64,000 nt of DNA from Microcoleus vaginatus WJT46-NPBG5. GTDB lineage: Bacteria; Cyanobacteriota; Cyanobacteriia; Cyanobacteriales; Oscillatoriaceae. The notes beneath the pieces are model-generated. The model saw only the letters and a list, made by a program, of their open reading frames with translations. It was not told the DNA's origin and ran no database searches. The first letter of the stretch is position 1. Each line of letters opens with the position of its first letter. The position numbers and the translations under genes were made by a program. Below, piece after piece: positions 18,710-27,953 of this stretch. The stretch spans positions 302,084 to 366,083 of the forward strand of contig JAHHHM010000003.1 of the NCBI GenBank assembly GCA_019359355.1, given 5' to 3'.

Positions 18710-19429
18710 GTGAATAACGTTCGCACTGTTTCAGATACCAAGCGATCTTTCTACAATCTTCACACCCGTCCGATCAACTCAATTTATCGTCGGGTGGTTG
18801 AAGAACTCATGGTGGAAATGCATTTGCTTTCCGTCAATGTAGACTTTCGCTATGATCCCATCTACGCCCTAGGCGTTGTTTCCTCCTTTGACCGATTCAT
18901 GCAGGGGTACATACCCGAACAAGACAAACCCTCCATTTTTAATGCGATCTGTCAAGCCTTAGAAGACGATCCGCAGAGATATCAACACGACGCCCAGCGC
19001 TTACAGGAATTCGTTTCTCGGCTGTCGCCTAGCGAATTAGTGGCTTGGCTGAGCCAATCTTCGCTGCCGGCAGAAGCAGGTGACTTACAAGAGCATCTGC
19101 AAGGGATTGCCCACAATTCCCACTTTAAGTACAGCCGTCTGTTTGCTATTGGGTTATTTACCCTCCTTGAACTGGCTAGCCCAGATTTAGTGAAAGACGA
19201 CAAACAGCGCGTTGAGGCACAGCAAAAAATCTGTGCCGCCCTGCATCTGCCGGCAGACAAATTACAGAAAGACTTAGAACTGTACGGCAGTAATTTGGAA
19301 AAAATGGCCCAGGCACGGATTGTCCTCGCGGATGTCTTAAGCGCCGATCGCAAAAAACGAGAGCAGCGTGCTCAAGCTAAAAGCACCGTAGAGGCTCCTT
19401 CTAATGGTTCTAGCGAGTTTAAACTTTAA
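18710..19429 (+). CDS. thf1: Thf1/Psb29, thylakoid formation and PSII-repair protein
   Basis: 239 aa from GTG 18710 (reads MNNVRTVSDTKRSFY, the family start); the TTG at 18704 would add two residues. Conserved stretches are HTRPINSIYRRVVEELMVEMHLL and VNVDFRYDPIYALGVVSSFDRFM. The rest is helical and ends with a charged coiled coil. Thf1 (Psb29) is found with photosystem II assembly intermediates and with FtsH, and aids PSII turnover. No operon partner: it is divergent from the lyase gene and followed by a small glyoxalase-fold gene. Confidence 0.93.
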   Translation: MNNVRTVSDTKRSFYNLHTRPINSIYRRVVEELMVEMHLLSVNVDFRYDPIYALGVVSSFDRFMQGYIPEQDKPSIFNAICQALEDDPQRYQHDAQRLQEFVSRLSPSELVAWLSQSSLPAEAGDLQEHLQGIAHNSHFKYSRLFAIGLFTLLELASPDLVKDDKQRVEAQQKICAALHLPADKLQKDLELYGSNLEKMAQARIVLADVLSADRKKREQRAQAKSTVEAPSNGSSEFKL

Positions 19430-19536
19430 AAGTTAGATTGTTTTTGTACTTTGTTATTTGTCCGTCACAAAGGCAAATGACAAAGCACAAAGGACAATTT
19501 AGACACGCAATTTTTCAGCGAAATCCGCATTAGCCG

Positions 19537-19923
19537 ATGGGTTTTCAATGTCAGGGTGCGCTTGTCACCCTCGCCGCTCCTAATTCAGAAAAGTTGGTGC
19601 AATTTTACCGGCAATTACTCGATCAAGCACCAAACCCCTATATTCCGAATGTCTATGGCGAGTTTCAACTTCCCGGATTGCGATTAGGGATTTTCAAACC
19701 AAAGGAATCCCACTTTTCAGAATTCGTCAATACTTCTAAAGGCTGTTTTAGTTTGTGTTTAGAAGTTAGTAACTTAGAATCGACAATTTCTCATTTATCT
19801 GATTTGGGATATCCGCCGGCAGGTGACATTTTAACGGCTTCCCACGGCAGAGAAATCTACGCTTACGATCCCCTTGGCAATCGTTTAATTTTTCACGAAT
19901 CTGGAAAATCGTCGCCGATTTAA
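19537..19923 (+). CDS. glyoxalase/VOC-fold small protein
   Basis: 128 aa from ATG 19537. The vicinal-oxygen-chelate pattern is visible: LVTLAAPNSEKLVQFYRQLL at the N-terminus, FQLPGLRLGIFKP, then SLCLEVSNLESTISHLSDLGYPPAG and EIYAYDPLGNRLIFHES. Family members include dioxygenases, isomerases and drug-binding proteins. The substrate is unknown, and the first metal position is not obvious. It converges on the GAF-domain gene 16 bp away. Confidence 0.75.
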   Translation: MGFQCQGALVTLAAPNSEKLVQFYRQLLDQAPNPYIPNVYGEFQLPGLRLGIFKPKESHFSEFVNTSKGCFSLCLEVSNLESTISHLSDLGYPPAGDILTASHGREIYAYDPLGNRLIFHESGKSSPI

Positions 19924-19939
19924 AAATACGTTTTCTGGC

Positions 19940-20473
19940 TCAAATTTTCACTGACTTCATATAAGCAACAGCAAGCGGCGTGATCTTTTCTGTTACTTGG
20001 GAAATCACAAATCGGTCAAAATAATTCCACACTCGCGGCTGATTAAATACACAAGGTTGTAAAATTCCCCACAACTGACCCTCAAAGCATAAGTGAGCAT
20101 GAATTAACGCTCGATGTCCAAAAGTTTTGTCTTCAAAAGCTTTGTTAACAATTTCTGGACTTGCAGTTTCTACATCCTCAACAAAAATTGAAGGTTCGGT
20201 TCGCAACGCCGCCGCAAACAGCGGCTCTTCTTGGGCTAAAGATTCGGGTTCGGGTTTCCAATTAGCATCGAAGATTTCTGGAAATTCTGGACTGCGACAC
20301 CAGCAGTAAGAAACTTTGCCAATACGTGTATGCGGATCGCGCAAATAAAGAAAGCAACGATCACTTTGCAAGACTTCGCCTAAAGCCGGCATTAAAGCGG
20401 AAAAAACGGCCTCCGGTTCGCAGTTATTTTCTAAAATCTTTAAAAGAACTGCCGGCAGATTTTGATCAAGCAT
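19940..20473 (-). CDS. GAF-domain protein
   Basis: 177 aa filled by one GAF domain: LGEVLQSDRCFLYLRDPHTRIGKVSYCW at about 31-58, then EDVETASPEIVNK and a C-terminal QLWGILQPCVFNQPRVWNYFDRFVI. No kinase or output domain is attached. It contains several cysteines (YCWCR), but a bilin-binding cysteine in the cyanobacteriochrome context is not recognisable. It may be a stand-alone ligand or redox sensor. Start ATG 20473. Confidence 0.75.
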   Translation of the reverse strand: MLDQNLPAVLLKILENNCEPEAVFSALMPALGEVLQSDRCFLYLRDPHTRIGKVSYCWCRSPEFPEIFDANWKPEPESLAQEEPLFAAALRTEPSIFVEDVETASPEIVNKAFEDKTFGHRALIHAHLCFEGQLWGILQPCVFNQPRVWNYFDRFVISQVTEKITPLAVAYMKSVKI

Positions 20474-20586
20474 GAGTGGTATAAAAAAACTGTTTAAATT
20501 TGCAATTTAGTTTTACTGAAATTTCGTCGCCTACCTGCAACATTTGAAGAAAAAGCCCTATTCAGCAAAATTAAAGTTCTAGCTAA

Positions 20587-20883
20587 TTACAAGTGGCCGG
20601 CTAAGTCAGCGATACTATACAGGCTCATAATTAACAACAGAAGTGCTGTCCATTGAACTAATTGCGGATAGGAGGAAGGCGTAACTCTCTGCCTAATCAA
20701 AATTGAAACAGATGAGCCGGTTACATAGCTCAAACTCAACACCAGGAATGGCCAGCTATCAGTCATACCCCAGAACAAAAGTAGAGCCATTGCCAACATT
20801 AACATCACCATCTCAACAAACCGAGGTGGATTTTGTTGGCTCGATAAAATTAAAGTCTGACACCAAAATTGCCACAGTCTCAT
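20587..20883 (-). CDS. small membrane protein of unknown function
   Basis: 98 aa from ATG 20883. Three hydrophobic segments are visible (about 24-40, 43-60 and 76-95), separated by a short loop with RQRVTPSSYPQ. I do not recognise the family. The length and clean hydrophobic pattern favour a real gene, but no ribosome site is evident. It lies 113 bp downstream of a palindromic repeat on the opposite side of a gene-poor gap. Confidence 0.55.
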   Translation of the reverse strand: MRLWQFWCQTLILSSQQNPPRFVEMVMLMLAMALLLFWGMTDSWPFLVLSLSYVTGSSVSILIRQRVTPSSYPQLVQWTALLLLIMSLYSIADLAGHL

Positions 20884-20997
20884 TGATCACTTATCAGCTA
20901 ACAGCATAGAGAAAGCGCGTTATCTGGTAAGCAGCCCAGACAAACCACTTTTTTAGTCTTCATTCTAGCTTCCTCATGGGAGCCTCCCAATTATGGC

Positions 20998-21064
20998 GGG
21001 ACAAAGCATTTGAGTAATCAATCTTTAGTTCGATTTATCACTGATCGCACCCAATGCTTTGCCC
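20998..21064. repeat. palindromic interspersed repeat, copy A
   Basis: GGGACAAAGCATT (20998-21010) and AATGCTTTGCCC (21053-21064) form a stem with one bulge. The inner arms are ATCAATC and GATTTAT around CTTTAGTTCGA. The inner sequence is nearly the same as copy B at 61753-61831, so this is a dispersed family of the GCATT...AATGC type. Confidence 0.65.
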
Positions 21065-21071
21065 TTAACGT

Positions 21072-21746
21072 TTATGGATCTGACAGCCAAGCGTTGTGCT
21101 GTTGCAGACACATCAAGGCTTCAGACATTTCAACTTGAGGAAACTCAGCATAAAACCGGCTGACACTTAGAAACGGCTGAGGTGTAGCCAGTAAGATGAC
21201 GTGATCTCCCCATTCATGCAGAGATTCCAGCAAATCAGGTGGCGCTACCGGCGCACAGATCCAAATCGCTGCCGGTTGTTGTGCCCTCAAAGCTTGAGCT
21301 GCTGTTGCCATCGTCATGCCGGTGGCAATGCCGTCGTCAACTAAAATCGCAATTGCACCCTGAACACTCACCCCAGGCTGTGCCGGCGCGAGATCGGCTA
21401 GCTGATCTTGGGCTTTTGTTTGAGCCTGAAGGAGGGCAGTTTCTCGCAGCTTAAAGTCTAGCCGGCGGATGCCACGTTGAGCTGCCCAAAGTACATGGCC
21501 ATCTGCTGTGACAGCCCCGATGGCCAGTTCTGGATTTTCTGGCAGGGTAATTTTTTTGGCCAAAATCACATCTAGCGGGCACTTGAGGAGACGCGCTATC
21601 GGCGCAGCCACCGGCAACCCGCCTCTAGGTAGGGCATAAACAATGGTTTTAGCCCCCATTTCACGATTATTTAATTGAGAAACAACCAACTGTGCCAGCT
21701 TTTCGCCGGCATCAACACGATCGCAAAACAATGGGGAAGGTGACAT
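21072..21746 (-). CDS. phosphoribosyltransferase-domain protein
   Basis: 224 aa from ATG 21746, which has GGAGGG 5 bp upstream; a GTG at 21764 adds six residues with no better site. Type I PRTase fold: FCDRVDAGEKLAQLV, YALPRGGLPVAAPIARLL, and the PRPP-binding loop AILVDDGIATGMTMATAA (about 130-147), then CAPVAPPDLLE. This subgroup, related to predicted PRTases found with hydrolases, has no certain substrate. It ends only 8 bp from repeat copy A. Confidence 0.8.
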   Translation of the reverse strand: MSPSPLFCDRVDAGEKLAQLVVSQLNNREMGAKTIVYALPRGGLPVAAPIARLLKCPLDVILAKKITLPENPELAIGAVTADGHVLWAAQRGIRRLDFKLRETALLQAQTKAQDQLADLAPAQPGVSVQGAIAILVDDGIATGMTMATAAQALRAQQPAAIWICAPVAPPDLLESLHEWGDHVILLATPQPFLSVSRFYAEFPQVEMSEALMCLQQHNAWLSDP

Positions 21747-21877
21747 TGATCCCTCCAGCCACACGGCAACTCTTGCCTCTATATTCGCTGATTTTCGCCC
21801 TGCACTTCGACCGGCAGATGCTCTCGCATCCTAATTCATCTAAAATTTAGAGTCTAAAAGTAAAATTCTCCAGCGCC

Positions 21878-22585
21878 ATGTCCAACGAAGACCAGCTCAA
21901 CCTGTTCGATCTATCACCCGATGGCGAAGCCGGTGCGTCTGGGTTTTTCCAGCAAGACTTAATTCCCACAAGCGCCAAAATCCCCATTCCTCCAGGCACT
22001 TATCAAACAATGGCACCCCTGGCGAAACACTGTAATGAGTGTTACCGCTGTGATTTGGGAAAGACTCGGATCCATGCAGTTGTTGGACGTGGCAATTTGC
22101 AAGCGCCGATTATGATTATCGGAGAAGCGCCAGGGCAAAATGAAGACGAAACCGGCTTGCCTTTTGTCGGAAAATCCGGTCAGTTGTTAGATAAAATACT
22201 TGCCTCTGTGGGCTTACAGACAGAACGAGATATTTATATTTGCAATATGGTAAAATGCCGGCCTCCGGATAACCGTGTCCCTACGCCGGCAGAAATGGCT
22301 GCTTGCAAGCCTTACCTGCTAGAACAAATTCGTCTAGTCAACCCAAAAATTATTTTGCTCACCGGCGCAACTGCTGTCAAAGGGGTAACCGGCGATAAGC
22401 GAGGAATTACCAAAATTCGCGGCACATGGATCGAATGGGAGTCGCGACTGTGTATGCCTATTTTCCACCCGGCTTACCTGCTACGAAATCCTGCGCGTGA
22501 ACAAGGCAGTCCCAAATGGCTGATGTGGCAAGATATCCAAGCGGTACGTGCCAAATTGGATGAAATCCACAATTCATCCGTTTAG
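21878..22585 (+). CDS. family-4 uracil-DNA glycosylase (Fe-S type)
   Basis: 235 aa. Removes uracil from DNA at the start of base-excision repair. Visible motifs: CNECYRCDLGKTR (two 4Fe-4S cysteines, about 48-60), GEAPGQNEDETGLPFVGKSG (catalytic motif, about 82), NMVKCRPPDNRVPTPAEMAACKPYL (the other two cysteines), TGATAVKGV, and HPAYLLRNP (about 197). The N-terminal 35 residues before the domain are variable. Start ATG 21878. Single gene. Confidence 0.92.
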   Translation: MSNEDQLNLFDLSPDGEAGASGFFQQDLIPTSAKIPIPPGTYQTMAPLAKHCNECYRCDLGKTRIHAVVGRGNLQAPIMIIGEAPGQNEDETGLPFVGKSGQLLDKILASVGLQTERDIYICNMVKCRPPDNRVPTPAEMAACKPYLLEQIRLVNPKIILLTGATAVKGVTGDKRGITKIRGTWIEWESRLCMPIFHPAYLLRNPAREQGSPKWLMWQDIQAVRAKLDEIHNSSV

Positions 22586-22676
22586 ATTTTCTCCTTATCG
22601 GCACTGTTTTGGCATTTTCTGCTATCTCGTGCCTTCCAAACCCCCCAATCCCCAAATCCTCCCCGCCTCATATCAA

Positions 22677-23516
22677 TTAGCTGTGCTTACTCACCTGACG
22701 CCGGCGAGAAATCAGCATCATCCCAGCAACCGCACCCAAACCAATCATAGAAGCCGGTTCAGGAACTTGTCTAGCAACTAATTTAAAATCCGGCCCATTA
22801 TAGCTGCTATCTGCTGTCACCCGAATCCCATTCAGAGAAGTCACCCCCAGCTGTTGCAAGCTTAGTCCCCAACTTCCGACAATATGAGCTGCATTAATTT
22901 CCAACGTATCAATGCTATAGTCTGCCAGCGTTTGATCTGCCCTATTGAGCTTGACAAAATTCCCGATTAACTTACCAGATGCATCAATCGCTTGAACGCC
23001 TAAATCGCTATTCCTTCCTCGTTCCCAGAAAAACAGGTTGTCCAACCCCGATTTATCCGCCCGAACAGTTTTATTAAAGAACAGGTTCATACTAATCGCA
23101 CCTTGTTCCTCAGTATCAATAATATTGTTGAGATTGAGGTTGCCTAAATAAGCGGCAATTTCAGCGCCGGTTGGATCATTCATTCCAGATGTCGGCATCG
23201 GTGCACTCGCTTTATCACCTTTATCTGTGCTTGCTCCACCCGTGTTGTTGTTGGTGCCGGCTGTTTCAGGGTTGCTCGTATCTCCCAATTGCTTATTTAT
23301 GATCGGTGCATTCCAGAGAATTTTTGCATTGTCAACCAGCAAAAACCGATCAATCGTAGCTTGATTTTGCGTAATAGAATTTAACCAAATATCACCCTCT
23401 GCTCCATCAACTGCCGTAAAATTCGTTGTAAAGCTAGCCGCTTGAGCAGTCGTGGAAGCAGCAATAACTAAACCTATCGCTAAGTAAATACCTTTTAGTG
23501 CGGAATGAAAGTTCAT
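22677..23516 (-). CDS. PEP-CTERM exosortase-dependent surface protein
   Basis: 279 aa from ATG 23516, with GGGGGG 4 bp upstream; the longer frame to 23561 is less likely. A signal peptide (about 1-27, ending AQAASF) precedes a long extracellular body with a Thr/Asn/Gly-rich linker (about 83-103). The C-terminal sorting signal starts at about 251: VPEP, a helix (ASMIGLGAVAGMMLI) and SRRRQ. Segments such as NNIIDTEEQGAISMNLFF and NLFFWERGRNSDLGVQA resemble a group of exosortase-dependent cyanobacterial proteins. An IS1 element lies 404 bp upstream with its transposase pointing toward this gene. Confidence 0.82.
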   Translation of the reverse strand: MNFHSALKGIYLAIGLVIAASTTAQAASFTTNFTAVDGAEGDIWLNSITQNQATIDRFLLVDNAKILWNAPIINKQLGDTSNPETAGTNNNTGGASTDKGDKASAPMPTSGMNDPTGAEIAAYLGNLNLNNIIDTEEQGAISMNLFFNKTVRADKSGLDNLFFWERGRNSDLGVQAIDASGKLIGNFVKLNRADQTLADYSIDTLEINAAHIVGSWGLSLQQLGVTSLNGIRVTADSSYNGPDFKLVARQVPEPASMIGLGAVAGMMLISRRRQVSKHS

Positions 23517-23912
23517 ATAAGTTCCCCCCTTCATAGTTACCGTTGCAGCCGGTGTGTACATAGATCAAAGCCATATTTGGGAGGTATCCCGTTCCTAAGC
23601 AATTACTTAAATCTCTAAAACCCGACTCAAGCCGTTGCCTATATCTGTAAAATATATCTTGCTGATCTACACACGACTATCCTAATCCCCGACAGGCTTG
23701 CTATACCAGGGTTTACAGGGATTTTTACTCAATCTTTAAAATCAACAGGAGTATTCCATAAGTATGATGAAGTTCCGGATGAACCCCTGTAAAAAATAAT
23801 GGATACCATAGAGTTTATATAATGATTAAGATTTAATTAGAATTAAAGAAATAATATAATTAAGCGATTATAGTAAAAGGTTGACTTATTTTCTAAAGTA
23901 TTTCTTAGCAAT
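23517..23912. other. upstream region of PEP-CTERM gene, bordered by IS1 target site
   Basis: AT-rich, about 400 bp. It has no recognisable gene; the promoter of the leftward PEP-CTERM gene should be here. The segment ends at the left target duplication of the IS1 element. Confidence 0.4.
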
Positions 23913-23920
23913 CCTTATAT
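23913..23920. repeat. left 8-bp target-site duplication of IS1 element
   Basis: CCTTATAT directly precedes the terminal GGCGTTGCTGAAA of the element. The same 8 bp follows the right end at 24677-24684. Confidence 0.85.
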
Positions 23921-24676
23921 GGCGTTGCTGAAACTATAATGAACTAAGCTGGCAGGGGAACTGTCCGGTACTTTAAGTAGTGAAGCAGTAAACGCAGGGA
24001 ACACTTCAGCATCTCGACGGACTTGGAATAGCACAAGGTCTTGCGGTGTAACCGTGCTAAGTAGTGCCGCAGACGTGTATTCTCACTCTCCACCCGAGTC
24101 ATATAGGTCTTGCTGACAATTTGGTCACCGTCCTCAATGAACATCGCATAGACCTTCCAACCATCGGTGACATAGAAGAAACTCTGCCAGCACTTGACGA
24201 TCAACCACAACCTCTCGAAAGTGGCCGCACTGCGATCACCGATCACCCAGGCTAAAATTCCAGCTTGCTTATGATTGACTGCAGTCCAAATCCATACTTT
24301 GTTGCGTTTGCTGCCCACAAAAGTTTGCAGTTCATCTAGGTCGGTGACTTCGGGGAACTCTTCAGATTCAGGGGCATTAGGGAGGTGATGGCCTGCTTCT
24401 CGAATCCAATGCATGAGTGTGGTGTGGTGGATCTCGGTGACCCGTTCGATGCCGCGCAACCCCATACCATTGAGATACATCTTGATACAGAGTAGCTTGA
24501 CATCATTCGAGTAAGCCCACCGACGGTAGGATTCGAGGAATTGGCGACCGCACTGCTTGCACTTGTAGCATTGCCGGCCTCGACGGTGCCCGTTTTTAGC
24601 GGTTTGAATGGATTGACATTGAGGACATTTCATGGCTCTATTTTACTCAAGCTAGCATTACACTTTCAGCAATGCC
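23921..24676 (-). mobile_element. complete IS1-family insertion sequence, 756 bp
   Basis: The ends are inverted repeats: GGCGTTGCTGAAA at the left and, on the other strand, GGCATTGCTGAAA at the right (12 of 13 match). The similarity continues to TATAATG/TGTAATG. They match the GGnnnTG tip of IS1. An intact 229-codon transposase fills the element, and perfect 8-bp duplications flank it. Size, tips and duplication length all fit IS1. Intact ends suggest a recent or still mobile copy. Confidence 0.92.
23944..24633 (-). CDS. IS1-family transposase, single uninterrupted frame
   Basis: 229 aa. The N-terminal zinc finger (CPQCQ..CYKCKQCGRQF, residues 3-32) and helix-turn-helix (GLRGIERVTEIHHTTLMHWI) match InsA. 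The catalytic half matches InsB: DLDELQTFVGSKRNKVWIW (first D), VTDGWKVY (second D), and VESENTRLRHYLARLHRKT (E with the HLARL/RKS-type signature). Unlike enterobacterial IS1, both halves are in one frame, so no programmed frameshift is needed. Start ATG 24633. Confidence 0.93.
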   Translation of the reverse strand: MKCPQCQSIQTAKNGHRRGRQCYKCKQCGRQFLESYRRWAYSNDVKLLCIKMYLNGMGLRGIERVTEIHHTTLMHWIREAGHHLPNAPESEEFPEVTDLDELQTFVGSKRNKVWIWTAVNHKQAGILAWVIGDRSAATFERLWLIVKCWQSFFYVTDGWKVYAMFIEDGDQIVSKTYMTRVESENTRLRHYLARLHRKTLCYSKSVEMLKCSLRLLLHYLKYRTVPLPA

Positions 24677-24684
24677 CCTTATAT
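24677..24684. repeat. right 8-bp target-site duplication of IS1 element
   Basis: CCTTATAT, identical to 23913-23920, immediately after the right inverted repeat. Confidence 0.85.
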
Positions 24685-24812
24685 AAAACCGAATTCGAGT
24701 AAAAATAGGGTTTTTTAGTTCGGGGCCGACATAAAGTTAGAAAGAGCTGTTGTTCTTTTCCCTGCTTGCCCGCTTGCCTCCTCTTACTCGCCCTATTAGC
24801 CGCTAAAATCCG

Positions 24813-25406
24813 TTATCGGATAACACCGGCACGACAGTCCCGCAACCAAGTATTAATAGCCTGGGCGATGACACCATTACTGCTATCTCGCGGCGGCAAG
24901 CGTGGTTTTCCGGCTGGGTAAGCACCCAGTCGAGAAAACATCATTGCCAAACGCCAACCACTCTGAGTTTTAGTTAAAAACACCCAGTGGTAATGCTGTA
25001 ATTCTACCAAGGTGCCGGTGGCATAATTCCGCTCAAGGGTAGTAATAAAAACTTGGCGGGGTTCATCAGAAGATTGCTCTACCGGCTCACCAATATCTGA
25101 CGAAGCGCTTTTAGGAGAACGTCCGGGGCCAAGCGGTAAAGGTTCATACTCTGGAATTCCCGCTATAATCACATAACTCAGTCCCTCTGTCACTCCAACA
25201 CTGCGAGAGCGCTGAATCACGCGATTTGCATAACTGGGTAAATCTGCCAGTAGCCGATCAAGTAATGGTTCCAACTCGGCACTTGGGCAAACAAACTTGG
25301 TATTTGCAGCTGGAGGTTGTGACTTTTTGCTGATGTATTCGGCGGCAAAGGTTAATTGGAAATCGCAAATAAAAAATAAACAGTAAAAAGGAACAAGAAA
25401 GAACAT
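24813..25406 (-). CDS. exported protein of unknown function
   Basis: 197 aa from ATG 25406, with GGAAGG 5 bp upstream. This start exposes a signal peptide (FFLVPFYCLFFICDFQLTFA, cut near AEYIS); the longer frame to 25502 would bury it. The mature part begins with FVCPSAELEPLLDRLLADLPSYANRVIQRSR. A glycine-, proline- and serine-rich loop is followed by a compact domain HYHWVFLTKTQSGWRLAMMFSRLG, and the protein ends in WLRDCRAGVIR. The two cysteines (FVCPS and RDCRA) may form a disulphide. I do not recognise the family. It follows pyrF by 58 bp. Confidence 0.65.
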   Translation of the reverse strand: MFFLVPFYCLFFICDFQLTFAAEYISKKSQPPAANTKFVCPSAELEPLLDRLLADLPSYANRVIQRSRSVGVTEGLSYVIIAGIPEYEPLPLGPGRSPKSASSDIGEPVEQSSDEPRQVFITTLERNYATGTLVELQHYHWVFLTKTQSGWRLAMMFSRLGAYPAGKPRLPPRDSSNGVIAQAINTWLRDCRAGVIR

Positions 25407-25464
25407 CTTTCCCTTCCTTTTTGTCTTTGGCCTTCTACCTGTTACCTTTTCCACCGGCAGCCGG

Positions 25465-26187
25465 TTACACAATCGCCGAAATTTCTTCACAAATCCGCTC
25501 AAAAGCAGCAGCCGGCTCGTTAGAGGCAGTAATTGGACGCCCGATCACGAGATAATCAGCACCGGCAGCCATCGCATCCCGTGGCGTCATGGATCGCCGC
25601 TGATCCCCGGCTTCTGCCCACACAGGACGAACCCCCGGACAAACTAACAGAAAATCATCCCCACAAACTTGTCTGAGATTTTGCACCTCTTGGGGTGAGC
25701 AAACTGCGCCGGCAAGACCACTTTCTTGGGCTAATATCGCCATCTGCAAGGCATACTCTGGCAATTCCAAAGGAACTTTCAAATCAAACGCTAAATCCCG
25801 CGACGACAGACTTGTTAGCAGGGTAATCGCGATTAAATTAGGAGGCTGTTGCTCTGTTGCAGCAGCCCCTTCCGTTGCAGCGGTTTGGGCTATCTCTAGT
25901 GCCTGACGACCGGCACTCGCGTGAATTGTCAGTAAATCCACCCCGTAACCAGCCGCCGCCCGACAAGCACCGGCAACTGTATTCGGGATGTCGTGAAACT
26001 TCAAATCGAGAAAAATTCGCTTTTGCTGAGCTTTTAGTTTAGATAAAATACTAGGGCCGGCGCTGACAAAAAGCTCTAGCCCTACTTTCCAAAACGATAC
26101 GAGCGGCAGCGATTCAACCAGCGCCATCGCTGCCGCCTCTGTCGGCACATCTAAAGGAACAATGATGCGGTCTGATACTGACACCAT
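25465..26187 (-). CDS. pyrF: orotidine 5'-phosphate decarboxylase
   Basis: 240 aa. Decarboxylates OMP to UMP, the last step of de novo pyrimidine synthesis. Visible: [29 protein letters not shown], the active-site run [13 protein letters not shown] (DxKxxD, about 58-66), LLTIHASAG, and VCPGVRP...[12 protein letters not shown] at the phosphate-binding end. Start ATG 26187. Same strand as tyrS, 90 bp downstream of it, so co-transcription is likely. Confidence 0.95.
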   Translation of the reverse strand: MVSVSDRIIVPLDVPTEAAAMALVESLPLVSFWKVGLELFVSAGPSILSKLKAQQKRIFLDLKFHDIPNTVAGACRAAAGYGVDLLTIHASAGRQALEIAQTAATEGAAATEQQPPNLIAITLLTSLSSRDLAFDLKVPLELPEYALQMAILAQESGLAGAVCSPQEVQNLRQVCGDDFLLVCPGVRPVWAEAGDQRRSMTPRDAMAAGADYLVIGRPITASNEPAAAFERICEEISAIV

Positions 26188-26277
26188 TTAGCTTTTTCTT
26201 CGCGATTTCACTGCTACATTTTAGGCACCGGGCAGGGCTTAGAGCTGATGGATCAAGAACCCATGCCCCATGCCCGA

Positions 26278-27594
26278 TTACGGAACTAACCGCACAAACT
26301 TCTTTTTCCCAACTTGCAAAACCTTACCATGCAGCTCAGCCTGCTGCTCAAAGGCCCGATTAATATCTTCAATGCGTTCACCATCGAGCCGCACAGCCCC
26401 TCCTTGAATCTGCCGGCGGGCATCGTTACCCGTGGGGCACAACCCACTCGCACTGAGAATGTAAAACAGCTTGGCCGGAAACTGCACCGACTCTAACGAG
26501 AATTCCGGGACAGCATCAGCCTGCTTAGCATCTCCTTGGACTAAGGTTAGCGCCGCCTGTTGGGCTTGCTGAGCGGCTTCTGTGCCGTGATACTGAGTGA
26601 CAATATCCAATGCGAGAAGTTTTTGACGTTCGCGAGGATTTTCTGGTAGCTCATCAAGCGGTAGATTAGTCAATAGCTCAAAATATGACTCTACCTGCCG
26701 ATCAGGAATTTTTTCGAGCTTAGAATACATCGTCAGAGGGTCTTCGGATAACGCCACATAGTTGCCGAGGGACTTGGACATTTTTTGAACACCATCAGTT
26801 CCCAACAAAATCGGCATCAGCAAGCCAAATTGAGGCTTTTGGCCAAAATGTCGTTGCAGATCACGCCCCACTGCAATATTAAATTTTTGGTCAGTTCCTC
26901 CCAGTTCCACGTCAGCTTCCACAGCTACGGAATCATAGCCTTGCATTAAGGGATAGAGAAATTCATGGATGTAAATCGGGTTTTCTTTCTCGTAGCGTTC
27001 AGCAAATCCTTCTTTGGCCAGCATTTGGCCAACAGTCATGGTGGCGAGCAGCTCCATCGTTTGGGCCAAATCCAGCTTAGACAGCCATTCTGAGTTATAG
27101 CGAATTTCTAAACGGCCCGGTGTTTCAAAATCCAGAATTGGGCGCACTTGGCTGAGATAAGTTTGGGCATTTTGGTGGACTTGCTCAATACTGAGTTGCT
27201 GACGCACTTCCGATTTGCCGGTCGGATCGCCAATTCTAGCGGTAAAATCTCCTATTATTAGCACCGCAGTGTGACCGGCATCTTGGAAAGCTCGAAGCTT
27301 ACGCATCGGAATACTGTGACCCAGATGAATATCCGCGCCGGTGGGGTCAATCCCCAACTTAACCCGTAAAGGCCGGGAACCGCTGAGCCGGCGTATCAGA
27401 TTTTCGTCAGGATTGTCAGAATTTGGCGAATCAGGAAAAATTTCACTGATACCCCGCCGCAGCCAGGAAACGTCTTGAGTCACACCCTCCGCACTTCCCC
27501 CGCTTTGGGGAGATGAGTGAGCGCTAAGCAGTTCGCTGTGCAGTTTGTCTGAAGGCTGAGTTTGCAAATCCACAACTTGATTGGTTACACTCAC
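26278..27594 (-). CDS. tyrS: tyrosyl-tRNA synthetase
   Basis: 438 aa from GTG 27594. Class I synthetase: HLGHS (HIGH motif, 90-94), [26 protein letters not shown], and [10 protein letters not shown] (KMSKS, about 272). A C-terminal S4-like RNA-binding part has [17 protein letters not shown]. Residues 1-42 (Ser/Gln/Gly-rich) are not conserved and could be a non-essential extension. The downstream gap contains a CCCATGCCCC repeat near 26259. Its transcript probably runs into pyrF. Confidence 0.95.
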   Translation of the reverse strand: MSVTNQVVDLQTQPSDKLHSELLSAHSSPQSGGSAEGVTQDVSWLRRGISEIFPDSPNSDNPDENLIRRLSGSRPLRVKLGIDPTGADIHLGHSIPMRKLRAFQDAGHTAVLIIGDFTARIGDPTGKSEVRQQLSIEQVHQNAQTYLSQVRPILDFETPGRLEIRYNSEWLSKLDLAQTMELLATMTVGQMLAKEGFAERYEKENPIYIHEFLYPLMQGYDSVAVEADVELGGTDQKFNIAVGRDLQRHFGQKPQFGLLMPILLGTDGVQKMSKSLGNYVALSEDPLTMYSKLEKIPDRQVESYFELLTNLPLDELPENPRERQKLLALDIVTQYHGTEAAQQAQQAALTLVQGDAKQADAVPEFSLESVQFPAKLFYILSASGLCPTGNDARRQIQGGAVRLDGERIEDINRAFEQQAELHGKVLQVGKKKFVRLVP

Positions 27595-27953
27595 TGAAAT
27601 AAAAATCCTTTGGATATGGCAGTTATTAGGGAACAGAACGAGTTTTCCCCAGCTCCCTAACCTTTAAAAAGTCCAACAGCCAGATTACTATATGCAAAAG
27701 TTGCAGAAATATCCATGCCGGCCTGAAAAACTTTGGAGTGTGTCTTGACGCACTTTTCAATTTATAGAGTAAGGTTAATCTGCACCCTTTTCTGTCCTGA
27801 TGGCTCTAGTGGCGGTGGTGAAATTACTACAACAGGGGGAAGCCTGGTTTGACTGCCGGTAGGGAGTGCAACTCAAACTAAAATCTCTGGAGAACATCTC
27901 GCCCATACAAGCTTTTCAGATTAAGCCTTTTTCATTGAGGACGTGAAATCGCC
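27595..27953. other. divergent promoter region between tyrS and the PBP gene
   Basis: 359 bp. A TTGACG hexamer is near 27744, followed by an AT-rich stretch, but no -10 with standard spacing is convincing. No gene, T-box or terminator was recognised. The downstream gene starts with GTG. Confidence 0.4.
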
